A DNA stretch of 6,246 bases from a bacterium (GCA_003645115.1 QNEG01000098.1:1-6246); one strand, 5' to 3'; positions 1 to 6,104 are shown, counted from the first letter of the stretch. Translations and numbers: made by a program. The notes: a model not told the origin generated them from the sequence alone.

Positions 1-83
1 AATTAGAAAAGTCTATGAGAACAGAAAGTAAAAACACAGAACCTCGAGCAGAAGCAGAGGTTGAAACCGAACAAGGAGGTTAA
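1..83 (+). CDS. rpsP: C-terminal end of probable 30S ribosomal protein S16 (partial, 5' end outside window)
   Basis: An open frame enters from the left edge (first full codon at base 3) and stops at TAA 81-83, giving 26 visible residues. The peptide is hydrophilic and acidic, with several Glu in its second half, and ends in EQGG. No S16 core domain is inside the window, so the name rests on context. The stop lies 2 bases before the start of a khpA-type KH gene, and rpsP-khpA is a widespread bacterial gene pair. Many S16 proteins also carry a charged, low-complexity C-terminal tail after the roughly 80-residue fold. The Shine-Dalgarno AAGGAGG of the next gene (73-79) is embedded in the last codons, which suggests tight translational coupling. 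It could be the tail of another gene, but S16 is the best reading. Confidence 0.6.
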   Translation, partial: LEKSMRTESKNTEPRAEAEVETEQGG

Positions 84-85
84 CG

Positions 86-334
86 ATGACGGATTTAAGG
101 ACATTCATCGAGACGATTGCCAAGGCGTTGGTTGACAATCCCGAATATGTAGATGTGCGGGAAATTTCTGGCGAACGCACTACGGTTTTCGAACTCAGAG
201 TTGGCGAAGGCGATCTGGGTAAGGTAATCGGCAAGGATGGACGCACCGCCCGTGCTGTCAGGACATTGCTTAATGCAGTCTCGGCTAAACAGGGTAAACG
301 CGCCGTCCTGGAAATTATTGAGCCAGAAGCATAA
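86..334 (+). CDS. khpA: KH-domain RNA-binding protein, KhpA/YlqC type
   Basis: This 82-residue single KH-domain protein has the normal length for the KhpA (YlqC, UPF0109) family. The signature GxxG loop is GKDG at residues 49-52, set in VIGKDGRTARAVRTLL, and is preceded by the ELRVGEGDLGKVIG strand-helix region. The GxxG loop is the nucleic-acid-binding element of KH folds. In Firmicutes KhpA pairs with KhpB and affects cell division and RNA metabolism. Elsewhere it is a conserved RNA-binding protein of less certain role, found beside rpsP. The ATG at 86 follows AAGGAGG at 73-79 and lies 2 bases after the upstream stop, so the start is well supported. By hand count the gene has 125 G+C in 249 bases, about 50%, richer than the samples taken from its neighbours. 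It has no ATA isoleucine codon and favours CGC/GGC. A terminator follows instead of the usual rimM-trmD genes. Confidence 0.93.
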   Translation: MTDLRTFIETIAKALVDNPEYVDVREISGERTTVFELRVGEGDLGKVIGKDGRTARAVRTLLNAVSAKQGKRAVLEIIEPEA

Positions 335-365
335 TCCAATTGTTGTCAAAATCGAGTCAACAAAG

Positions 366-400
366 GCGGAATTCATACATATTATGGATTCCGCTTTCTT
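366..400 (+). terminator. Rho-independent terminator after khpA
   Basis: A 12-base-pair stem (GCGGAATTCATA at 366-377 with TATGGATTCCGC at 383-394) closes a 5-base loop (CATAT) and is followed by TTTCTT at 395-400. All positions pair, with one U-G wobble. An AAA before the stem can pair with the first T residues around one bulged G. It ends the rpsP-khpA unit. Read on the opposite strand the wobble becomes a C-A mismatch and the T tract is only CTTTG, so it is better suited to plus-strand transcripts. It may still partly stop the convergent aminotransferase message. Confidence 0.88.
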
Positions 401-471
401 ATTCTCTCGAAAATAATCGAACACATTTCGCAGTTTTATCGACCATTTGGACACAAATCCGAGTTGTTATA

Positions 472-1581
472 TCAAAGTGCGAAAAATCGCTTAATTTGAT
501 GTGCTACCTGCTCTATTTCATCAGGATTCAATTCTGGGAAAATGGGTAATGAAACCACTTCCTCTGCCAATTGATTGGTATTTGGCAAATCTTTTTCATC
601 GGCACAACCCACAAATGGACCTAACCGATGCACCGGCACAGGATAATATATTGCCACGCCGATGTCTTGTTCTTTAAGGAACTGCACCAGCTCATCTCGC
701 TGACCATCCAGCACCCGAATAGTATATTGATGATAAATATGATATGCACAGGTGGATTCCACTGGAAGTTTTATCTGTTCCACATCGGCGAGAAATTTAT
801 TATATAATCTTGCGTTTTCTCTTCGCTGTTCATTGAACTGGTCGAGATGCGCAAGTTTTATATCCAGTATTTTTGCCTGAATAGAATCGAGTCTCGAATT
901 ATATCCCAGCATCTCGTTTTGATATTTTTTTGTGGCACCGTGAGAACCAAATTTTCGAGATTTTAATGCTATATCCTGATTATTGGTAGTGATTATTCCG
1001 CCATCGCCAGCGGCGCCCAGATTCTTGGTGGGAAAAAAACTAAATGCGCCAGTAGTTCCTAATGAACCGGTTTTATGTCCATCCAGACTCGCTCCAGCGG
1101 ATTGGCAAGCATCCTCGATTATATATAGCTCATTCTGTGCGGCTATCCTATTTATTTCATCCATAGGCGCAGGATGTCCGAATAGATGAACTGGAATTAT
1201 GGCTCGAGTTTTCGCAGAAAGCTTTTTTTCGATACTTTCGGGCAGGATGCACATAGTGTCCATATCTACATCTGCGAATATCGGTGTGGCGCCGACATTA
1301 GCCACTGCCTCGCCAGTAGCAAAGAATGTGAATGATGGAATTATTACTTCATCGCCCGCTCCGATATCTAATGCGCGCATCGATATTATTAATGCATCGG
1401 TTCCAGAACCTACTCCCACAGCGTATTTTGTATTGCAATAGGCAGCAAAATTCCGCTCGAATGCATCCAATACTTCTCCATCTATATACATTCCACTGGA
1501 AAGAACTTTCAACACGGGTAAATTTAATTCTTCTTTCAGCCGAGCATACTGTCGAGTCAATTCAAAAAATGGCACACTCAT
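472..1581 (-). CDS. DegT/DnrJ/EryC1/StrS-family PLP-dependent nucleotide-sugar aminotransferase
   Basis: This 369-residue protein is full length for the family, which transfers an amino group (usually from glutamate) to a keto-sugar nucleotide for O-antigen, capsule, glycan or glycolipid synthesis. Visible marks in order are the N-terminal FFELTRQYARLKEEL; the phosphate-binding GSGTDAL (58-64); IPSFTFFATGEAV (81-93); the cofactor-contacting EDACQSAGA (156-164, Asp157); the PLP lysine Lys186 in SFFPTKNLGAAGDGG; YNSRLDSIQAKIL (227-239); and HIYHQYTIRV (281-290). The opening residues and the NSRLD segment resemble the 3-keto-sugar branch (WbpE/FdtB-like), but the substrate cannot be read from sequence. 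The start ATG is preceded by GGGAG at 1589-1593. It lies 102 bases downstream of tsf on the same strand and is convergent with khpA. It is probably cytoplasmic, since no signal peptide or membrane segment is seen. Confidence 0.93.
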   Translation of the reverse strand: MSVPFFELTRQYARLKEELNLPVLKVLSSGMYIDGEVLDAFERNFAAYCNTKYAVGVGSGTDALIISMRALDIGAGDEVIIPSFTFFATGEAVANVGATPIFADVDMDTMCILPESIEKKLSAKTRAIIPVHLFGHPAPMDEINRIAAQNELYIIEDACQSAGASLDGHKTGSLGTTGAFSFFPTKNLGAAGDGGIITTNNQDIALKSRKFGSHGATKKYQNEMLGYNSRLDSIQAKILDIKLAHLDQFNEQRRENARLYNKFLADVEQIKLPVESTCAYHIYHQYTIRVLDGQRDELVQFLKEQDIGVAIYYPVPVHRLGPFVGCADEKDLPNTNQLAEEVVSLPIFPELNPDEIEQVAHQIKRFFAL

Positions 1582-1603
1582 CTTATCGCTCCCAAATTTT
1601 ATG

Positions 1604-1632
1604 GTTATAAATTATCAGGGAAATTCTGTCGC
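1604..1632 (-). promoter_or_regulatory. Possible promoter for the DegT-family aminotransferase gene
   Basis: On the minus strand GCGACA (1632-1627) and TATAAC (1609-1604) are separated by exactly 17 bases. They match the sigma-70 consensus at 4 of 6 and 5 of 6 positions. Transcription would begin near 1597, only about 15 bases before the ATG, which leaves the GGGAG ribosome site very close to the 5' end. The aminotransferase could equally be served by read-through from tsf. The call rests on pattern only. Confidence 0.3.
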
Positions 1633-1649
1633 TATTTGCTATATTTGTG

Positions 1650-1674
1650 TTTATGATATTCTGAAAATCATAAA
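1650..1674 (-). other. AT-rich inverted repeat between tsf and the aminotransferase gene
   Basis: TTTATGAT (1650-1657) and ATCATAAA (1667-1674) are perfect complements around a 9-base loop, 9 bases after the tsf stop codon. The stem has only two G-C pairs and no T run follows on the minus strand, so it is not a standard intrinsic terminator. It could be a weak attenuator, a 3'-end processing or stability hairpin for the rpsB-tsf message, or chance in AT-rich DNA. Confidence 0.3.
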
Positions 1675-1683
1675 TCGAACCGT

Positions 1684-2562
1684 TTATTCAGATAATCCTA
1701 CCTCGAAACGAGCGAATCTAGTTATCTGAATCTCGCCGGACAATTCTTCCTCGAAATTTTGGATAAGTTGTTTTACAGTAATATCATTATCTCTGATGTA
1801 TTCCTGATATAGCAGGCAATTTTCGGTCACGAATTTTTTCAACTTCCCTTCTACTATTCTATCGATAATTTTTTCCGGCTTTCCTTCTTCTTTTGCCTGT
1901 TCTGTATATAATTTCTTTTCCTTTTGAATGATGTCTTCTGGTATCTCATCTCTGGAAATAGCAACCGGTTTGGAGAATGCGATTTGCATCGCCAGTTCTT
2001 TACTCAATTTTTCCAGTTTCTTTCGTGCATCCCCCATAGCCAATGATGATTTCAATTCCACCATCACTCCGACTTTATTTCCCGGATGAACATATTGATA
2101 AATCAAACCATTATCTTCCAATTCGAAGCGGGTTAATTTTCTCGGCTTAATATTTTCCCCGATTTTAGCTACCAATTCAGTAATAGCTTTTTCCACCGAT
2201 TTGCTATCCAGTTTCATTTGCATAAGTTGTTCCACATTTTCGGGCGCATTTTTTAGGGTGAGTTTTGCCAATTCCTTTGCCAGATGGATAAAGTCATCGT
2301 TTCTGGCGACGAAATCCGTTTCCGATGCCAACAATATCATCGCACCAACTCGGGCATCATCGCTGATAGCTGTTTCTATTCTGCCTTCTTTGGATTCTCT
2401 ATCTACTTTTTTCGCCGCTTTTGCCATACCACTTTTGCGAAGTAATTCTATTGCAGATTCTATATCGCCATCGGCTTCCACCAATGCTTTTTTGCAATCC
2501 ATCATTCCAGCTCCGGTCATATCACGGAGTTGTTTTACCAGTTGTGCAGAAATTTCCGCCAT
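1684..2562 (-). CDS. tsf: Translation elongation factor Ts (EF-Ts)
   Basis: EF-Ts is the nucleotide exchange factor that releases GDP from EF-Tu in the cytoplasm so that EF-Tu can reload with GTP. At 292 residues it is normal for the two-repeat form (E. coli has 283). The N-terminal UBA-like domain includes LRDMTGAGMMDCKKALVEA (residues 12-30), the classic EF-Ts signature. The core contains TDFVARND (82-89), whose Asp-Phe pair is the known intruder into the EF-Tu magnesium/nucleotide site. A second conserved block is YQYVHPGNKVGVMVEL (155-170). Coiled-coil-like charged helices follow at about 205-270, and the end GEIQITRFARFEVGL is typical. The start is set by GGAGGT at 2568-2573, 5 bases before the ATG. 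It lies 38 bases downstream of rpsB, the near-universal pairing, and is presumably cotranscribed with it. The usual followers pyrH and frr are absent. Confidence 0.98.
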   Translation of the reverse strand: MAEISAQLVKQLRDMTGAGMMDCKKALVEADGDIESAIELLRKSGMAKAAKKVDRESKEGRIETAISDDARVGAMILLASETDFVARNDDFIHLAKELAKLTLKNAPENVEQLMQMKLDSKSVEKAITELVAKIGENIKPRKLTRFELEDNGLIYQYVHPGNKVGVMVELKSSLAMGDARKKLEKLSKELAMQIAFSKPVAISRDEIPEDIIQKEKKLYTEQAKEEGKPEKIIDRIVEGKLKKFVTENCLLYQEYIRDNDITVKQLIQNFEEELSGEIQITRFARFEVGLSE

Positions 2563-2600
2563 TTTTTACCTCCAATTATGCTAAATATTTAGTTTGCTTT

Positions 2601-3485
2601 CTACTGGGATTCCTCATCCGGTGTATCCGGTGATTTTTGCTGGGGTGTTTCATCACCCTGCTCGGATGGACTTTCCGGTTGCCCCGATGATTCCTGTTCG
2701 GACTCTTCTTCCGATTGTTCCGATGTATCTCCCACTGCTTCGACTGTTTCGCCGGCGGACTCTTGTTGTGTTTTTCTTTTTTTAAACGATGAACCCAACT
2801 GTCCGGCAGTCCTACCATCCAAAACGGCATCGGCTAATGCAGTGGTTATCAACTTTACCGATTTTATTGCATCATCATTACCCGGAATAGGGAAATCCAC
2901 ATTATCGGGGTCGGAATTAGTATCCACTAGACCGATTATATATATTCCTAACTTCCTCGCCTCTGCTACTGCTGTCTTTTCGTGAACCGTATCTACTATA
3001 TACATCACATCGGGCAATCTCTCCATCTCACGAATACCCTCCAGGACATTATTCAATTTGTCTCGCCGAGTAGCGAGTATATTTCGTTCCTTCTTAGTCA
3101 ACTGTTCCACGGTGCCATCCTCGAACATCTTTTCGATTTGCTTCAATTTCTGGACACTTTGTCTTATAGTCCTGAAATTGGTCAATGTTCCACCGAGCCA
3201 TCGTTCGGACACCCAGAATACATCAGCTCGCTTTGCTTCCTCGGCGATTATATCCTTTATCTGTCTTTTTGTTCCCACAAATAGAATAACATTCCCTCGC
3301 GAGGAATTTTTTCGCATAATTTCGTATCCTTCTTGCAGTTGTGCGAGAGTCTTTCGTAAATCTATTATATGGATTCCATTTCGGATACCGAATATATATG
3401 GACGCATTTTGGGGTTCCAGCGACTTTTCTGATGGCCAAAATGGACACCAGCCTCCAGTAATTGCTCCATAGAAAAGTTCAACAT
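2601..3485 (-). CDS. rpsB: 30S ribosomal protein S2 with long acidic C-terminal tail
   Basis: S2 binds late to the 30S body, near the mRNA exit side and protein S1. The first roughly 232 residues are the full S2 fold: LLEAGVHFGHQKSRWNPKM (9-27), YIFGIRNGIHIIDL (30-43), FVGTKRQ (69-75), ERWLGGTLTNFRTI (94-107), a central charged coiled-coil insertion (about 108-155), and LVDTNSDPDNVDFPIPGNDD (186-205). Residues 235-294 form an added tail dominated by Ser, Glu, Gln and Pro, after a short basic patch KKRK. The tail is probably disordered, and E. coli S2 has nothing comparable in length. Met1 is preferred over Met6 because AAGGAGG (3493-3499) lies 7 bases upstream of the first ATG. It is the first gene of an rpsB-tsf pair and follows rpsI after 148 bases that hold a possible promoter and a structured leader. 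Confidence 0.98.
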   Translation of the reverse strand: MLNFSMEQLLEAGVHFGHQKSRWNPKMRPYIFGIRNGIHIIDLRKTLAQLQEGYEIMRKNSSRGNVILFVGTKRQIKDIIAEEAKRADVFWVSERWLGGTLTNFRTIRQSVQKLKQIEKMFEDGTVEQLTKKERNILATRRDKLNNVLEGIREMERLPDVMYIVDTVHEKTAVAEARKLGIYIIGLVDTNSDPDNVDFPIPGNDDAIKSVKLITTALADAVLDGRTAGQLGSSFKKRKTQQESAGETVEAVGDTSEQSEEESEQESSGQPESPSEQGDETPQQKSPDTPDEESQ

Positions 3486-3577
3486 AAACTATCCTCCTTT
3501 TTGGGTTTAGCCTCCGCCGATGCTGGGTTTTTCCCACTTCGAAAAAATCGAAGACCCGGGACAGCTATCCGACGTGT
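3486..3577 (-). promoter_or_regulatory. Structured 5' leader of rpsB, candidate S2 autoregulatory RNA
   Basis: On the minus-strand transcript two hairpins sit back to back. The first is CTTCGA-TTTTT-TCGAAG (3553-3537, 6 bp) and the second TGGG-AAAAA-CCCA (3536-3524, 4 bp). They are flanked by GGGT (3557-3554) and ACCC (3506-3503), which can pair to close the whole element just before the Shine-Dalgarno AAGGAGG. A G-rich stretch (3523-3511) lies inside. Autogenous control through an rpsB leader is established for S2 in gammaproteobacteria, and whether this unrelated-looking leader does the same is inference. The 5' boundary is an estimate from the putative -10 box. Confidence 0.4.
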
Positions 3578-3583
3578 GTGATG

Positions 3584-3610
3584 ATTATATACTACAAAAT
3601 AAAATTCAAA
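3584..3610 (-). promoter_or_regulatory. Possible promoter for rpsB-tsf
   Basis: A perfect TATAAT lies on the minus strand at 3589-3584, about 100 bases upstream of the rpsB ATG. The best upstream element is TTTGAA at 3610-3605, with a short 15-base spacer and only a partial match to TTGACA, so the -35 box is weak. I see no intrinsic terminator between rpsI and this site, so rpsB-tsf may be transcribed both from here and by read-through from rplM-rpsI. Confidence 0.45.
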
Positions 3611-3633
3611 TTATCGATACAACTGTTGTGAAT

Positions 3634-4029
3634 TTATCGCTTGGAGAACTGGAATCGTTTTCTTGCTTTTGGACGACCGTATTTTTTCCTCTCCACCATT
3701 CGAGGGTCTCTGGTGAGGAAACCGCCTTTTCTCAGCACAGACCGGAAATCGGGATTATTTTTTACTAAAGCTCGGGCAATACCGAGACGCACTGCGCCAG
3801 CCTGCCCCGAAATACCGCCACCAGATGTTTTCACCTTGATATCGAATTTTCCTTCCATATCGGTAACTCGAAGTGGTTCTATCACACGAATTACCAAATC
3901 CTCACGGCAAAAATATTGGGTCGGTTTACGACCATTGATTATTATTCTGCCACTGCCCTCGGGATAAAGCCATACTTTTGCTACCGATTCTTTTCTCCTT
4001 CCTGTCGCGTAAAATCCTTCTCTTGCCAT
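3634..4029 (-). CDS. rpsI: 30S ribosomal protein S9
   Basis: This 131-residue protein has the normal length for bacterial S9, a 30S head protein whose C-terminal tail reaches the P-site tRNA. It begins FYATGRRKESVAKVWL (6-21), has the S9 signature GGGISGQAGAVRLGIARAL (70-88), and continues with LTRDPRMVERKKYGRPKARK (105-124). It ends in the conserved Ser-Lys-Arg, whose last arginine contacts tRNA in known structures, so the gene is intact. The ATG at 4029 is preceded by CGGAGAG (4039-4033). It lies 41 bases downstream of rplM, the standard rplM-rpsI operon order. Confidence 0.98.
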   Translation of the reverse strand: MAREGFYATGRRKESVAKVWLYPEGSGRIIINGRKPTQYFCREDLVIRVIEPLRVTDMEGKFDIKVKTSGGGISGQAGAVRLGIARALVKNNPDFRSVLRKGGFLTRDPRMVERKKYGRPKARKRFQFSKR

Positions 4030-4070
4030 ATTCTCTCCGTTATTTTTTATTCACACAATTTGTTTTTCTA

Positions 4071-4520
4071 TTATATTTCCAACGGCTTCGGTTTTTGCGC
4101 CTGATGAGGATGTTCTGCTCCTGCATAGACTTTCAATTTACGAAATATTTTTCTTCCCAATCGATTTTTAGGAAGCATTCCTTTAACTGCGTGTTCCACA
4201 GCTCGCACCGGATTCCGTTGCATTAAATTGCTATATTTTAAACTGCGTAATCCACTGGAATACCCACTATACCAACGGAATTCTTTCTGGTCCAGTTTTC
4301 TTCCAGTAAGCCGAACATCTTTTGCATTGATAACAATCACGAAATCACCCACATCCAGATGTGGAGTAAATTTTGGTTTACCTTTCCCGCGCAATATTTT
4401 CGCTACCTCACTCGCTAATCTTCCCAGAACTTTCCCACGAGCATCGATTATATACCATTGCTTATCTATTTCGTCCCTACTGGGTATGGGAGTTTTTTGT
4501 ATCTTTGCCTTTTCGCCCAT
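4071..4520 (-). CDS. rplM: 50S ribosomal protein L13
   Basis: L13 is an early 23S rRNA-binding assembly protein of the large subunit. The 149 residues contain the expected blocks: KQWYIIDARGKVLGRLASEVA (20-40), VGDFVIVINAKDVRLTGRK (57-75), WYSGYSSGLR (83-92), AVKGMLPKNRLGR (111-123) and LKVYAGAEHPHQAQKP (129-144). The N terminus is several residues longer than in E. coli (before KQWYIID) and no internal Met could replace the start. GAGGAG (4530-4525) precedes the ATG at 4520, which supports it. It is the first gene of the rplM-rpsI operon, with a strong promoter just upstream. Confidence 0.98.
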   Translation of the reverse strand: MGEKAKIQKTPIPSRDEIDKQWYIIDARGKVLGRLASEVAKILRGKGKPKFTPHLDVGDFVIVINAKDVRLTGRKLDQKEFRWYSGYSSGLRSLKYSNLMQRNPVRAVEHAVKGMLPKNRLGRKIFRKLKVYAGAEHPHQAQKPKPLEI

Positions 4521-4566
4521 ATTTCTCCTCGACTTGTTTCCTTAGTTTTATCCTCATAAACTAATA

Positions 4567-4595
4567 ATTAAAAGGGAGGTAAATCATATTGTCAA
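4567..4595 (-). promoter_or_regulatory. Sigma-70-type promoter for rplM-rpsI
   Basis: On the minus strand a perfect -35 TTGACA (4595-4590) is followed, after exactly 17 bases, by TTTAAT (4572-4567), which matches the -10 consensus at 5 of 6 positions. Initiation would fall near 4560, giving a leader of about 40 bases before the rplM ATG. Its position directly ahead of a highly expressed operon and its correct orientation make it the best-supported promoter in the window. Confidence 0.75.
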
Positions 4596-4927
4596 GGAAA
4601 ATATGAATTAATCTTGTCTGTTGGACTGACATTGTATCGCAGGTGAAAAATATTTATTCAATGAATTGAGGATAATTTAATACTACAATTTGTCATCTCG
4701 ATGCCGACATTTCAGCAAAGAAATCTTCCAAAATAATAAAATGAATCACATTTCGGACAATTTATTCCTCTACTATTTATCCACACAATTCAGTAGTAGG
4801 GATTTAGTGTGCAAAACTTTTGCCTAAATGGATACCATCTGGGTGAAGCAAATAATCATTTTCCAAAATCCTGTTGTGATTATGGGACAGATGACTTATT
4901 TTCTATAGAACCATATCGAAAGAAAAT
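4596..4927. other. Intergenic region between divergent rplM and alr, no clear gene
   Basis: About 330 AT-rich bases contain no recognisable protein or RNA gene. Small symmetric sequences are present: TCAAT-GA-ATTGA (4658-4669) and GCAAAA-C-TTTTGC (4811-4823). Either could be a protein-binding dyad, or chance. Promoter-like pairs for alr are weak: TTGTGA with TATTTT 17 bases later lies shortly before the alr start, and CTGACA with AATATT lies further upstream. No strong choice is possible. A short Cys/His-containing frame in the last part is listed separately. Confidence 0.5.
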
Positions 4928-4955
4928 ATGCACGACCCAAGAGGACATTATCTAG
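4809..4955 (+). CDS. Possible short Cys/His-containing ORF or gene remnant overlapping the alr start
   Basis: A frame open after TAG 4797-4799 has a GTG at 4809, preceded by AGGGA, and ends at TAG 4953-4955, for 48 residues. It overlaps the first 28 bases of alr in another frame. The peptide carries Cys5, His10, His17, Cys22 and Cys23, in an order that loosely recalls a zinc ribbon (FCLNGYHLGE, then SCCDYGTDDLF). A true CxxC pair is missing in both halves. I do not recognise the family. It may be a tiny metal-binding protein, the decayed remains of a zinc-ribbon gene, or a chance frame, and chance is the most economical reading. Confidence 0.2.
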   Translation: MQNFCLNGYHLGEANNHFPKSCCDYGTDDLFSIEPYRKKICTTQEDII

Positions 4956-6082
4956 AAACATTCTGTGAGGTGGATTTATCGGCATTCGGCAGGAATCTGA
5001 AGGCAATAAGTGAGTGGTGTGATAGAAGAAAAATTATACTTGCAGTCAAGGCTAATGCTTATGGTCACGGAGTGGTGCAAATATGCAGCGAGGCTATCCA
5101 GCACGGAGTGGAAAAATTCGGTGTCGCCACACTGGTAGAGGGTGTTCAATTGCGAGATGCCGGTATAAAAAAGGAAATAATTATACTGACTCCACCTACT
5201 CTGGAACAAATCCCATCGGTGGTTTATCATAATCTTTCGCCCAATGTGGTGAGCCGTCGATTTGCCGAGGCACTTTCTGCTGAGGCTGTGCGCTCAGGAA
5301 AAAATATCAATATCCATATCGAAATCGATACCGGTATGGGAAGAACCGGATTCGATTGGTTCGATGCAGTCGGCGAAATAATCGCAATCAATAAGCTCCC
5401 CGGAATAAAAATCGAGGGAATTTTTTCGCATTTCCCAGTAGCAGATAGCACACACAAATCCGATGTAGAATTTACCAAAAAACAATTGGAAAAATTTTCT
5501 CGAGTGGTAAATTCGCTGATAAAAGGTGGAATAGAAATTCCCACTATCCATATTTCGAATTCTGCGGGGATTCTCGCTCATCCTATCTTTGGGAATGCAA
5601 TTCGTCCAGGAATACTCGCATACGGTCTTTATCCGTCAGAAGAGATAAAAAAAAATATCCGTGTGGAACCGGTGATGTCATTAAAAACTCGAGTAGTGCA
5701 ACTTAGAAAACACCAGCCCGGTTCTTCCATCAGCTATGGAAGAACACATATAACCACTTACAATGAGCGAATAGCGGTGATACGAGCTGGTTATGGTGAT
5801 GGAATAAGGAGAGCATTATCCAATCGGGGCGAAGTCCTAATTCGAGGCAGAAAAAGACCGATAAGAGGAAAGGTTTGTATGGATACTACAATGGTGGAGG
5901 TAGATGAAGATGTTATGATGGACGATGAGGTAGTAATCATCGGTTCGCAGGGTGGGAATTCAATTTCCGCAGACGACCACGCAAAATGGACTCACACTAT
6001 AAATTATGAAATAATCACCGGCATTTCCGAGCGAGTGCGAAGAGTATATATAAAAGACGGCAGGGTATTAGAGGTAGTATGA
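4928..6082 (+). CDS. alr: Alanine racemase
   Basis: This cytoplasmic PLP enzyme interconverts L- and D-alanine, supplying D-Ala for peptidoglycan. Its 384 residues are full length for a fold-type III racemase: an N-terminal TIM-like barrel followed by a C-terminal beta domain. Visible residues include the PLP lysine Lys41 in AVKANAYGHG (39-48) with Tyr45; Arg139 in DTGMGRTGF (134-142); His168 in FSHF; Ser212 in HISNSAG; Arg226 in RPGILAYGLYP (226-236); the catalytic Tyr270 in SYGRT; GYGDG (288-292); and CMDTTMVEV (317-325), where Met318 corresponds to the usual substrate-pocket Met. Tyr360 lies in the INYEIITGISERVRRVY end. All expected active-site positions are present. The ATG at 4928 has only a weak GAAAG upstream, but a stop 33 bases earlier in frame rules out a much longer N terminus. 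It is divergent from rplM and 22 bases before the GtrA-like gene, with which it probably forms an operon. Confidence 0.97.
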   Translation: MHDPRGHYLETFCEVDLSAFGRNLKAISEWCDRRKIILAVKANAYGHGVVQICSEAIQHGVEKFGVATLVEGVQLRDAGIKKEIIILTPPTLEQIPSVVYHNLSPNVVSRRFAEALSAEAVRSGKNINIHIEIDTGMGRTGFDWFDAVGEIIAINKLPGIKIEGIFSHFPVADSTHKSDVEFTKKQLEKFSRVVNSLIKGGIEIPTIHISNSAGILAHPIFGNAIRPGILAYGLYPSEEIKKNIRVEPVMSLKTRVVQLRKHQPGSSISYGRTHITTYNERIAVIRAGYGDGIRRALSNRGEVLIRGRKRPIRGKVCMDTTMVEVDEDVMMDDEVVIIGSQGGNSISADDHAKWTHTINYEIITGISERVRRVYIKDGRVLEVV

Positions 6083-6104
6083 TTTATTATAATTCATTCC
6101 GTAA

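Noticed and set aside
340..363. TTGTTG...CAACAA inverted repeat just before the khpA terminator
   Set aside because: Only 6 pairs with a 12-base loop, overlapping the stronger terminator element. It is not needed to explain termination.
95..454. 119-codon open frame on the minus strand opposite khpA and its terminator
   Set aside because: It lies antisense to a clear KH-domain gene and across an intrinsic terminator, resembles no family, and has no ribosome site I can see. It is a shadow frame.
2581..2592. Perfect 12-base palindrome CTAAATATTTAG in the rpsB-tsf gap
   Set aside because: It is made almost entirely of A and T, could form only a very weak hairpin and has no T run. It is probably chance in a 38-base spacer.
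2576..2830. 84-codon minus-strand frame rich in Lys, Asn, His and Pro at the 3' end of rpsB
   Set aside because: It is a shifted-frame reading of the low-complexity S2 tail codons, and the true frame continues intact S2.
3524..3553. Kissing interaction between the UUUUU and AAAAA loops of the rpsB leader hairpins
   Set aside because: The two hairpins abut with no linker, so direct loop-loop contact is geometrically unlikely, and an A-U only contact would be weak.
4541..4612. 23-residue frame on the minus strand (MSVQQTRLIH...) upstream of rplM as a leader peptide
   Set aside because: It spans the -35 and -10 boxes of the rplM promoter, so it would not lie on that transcript.
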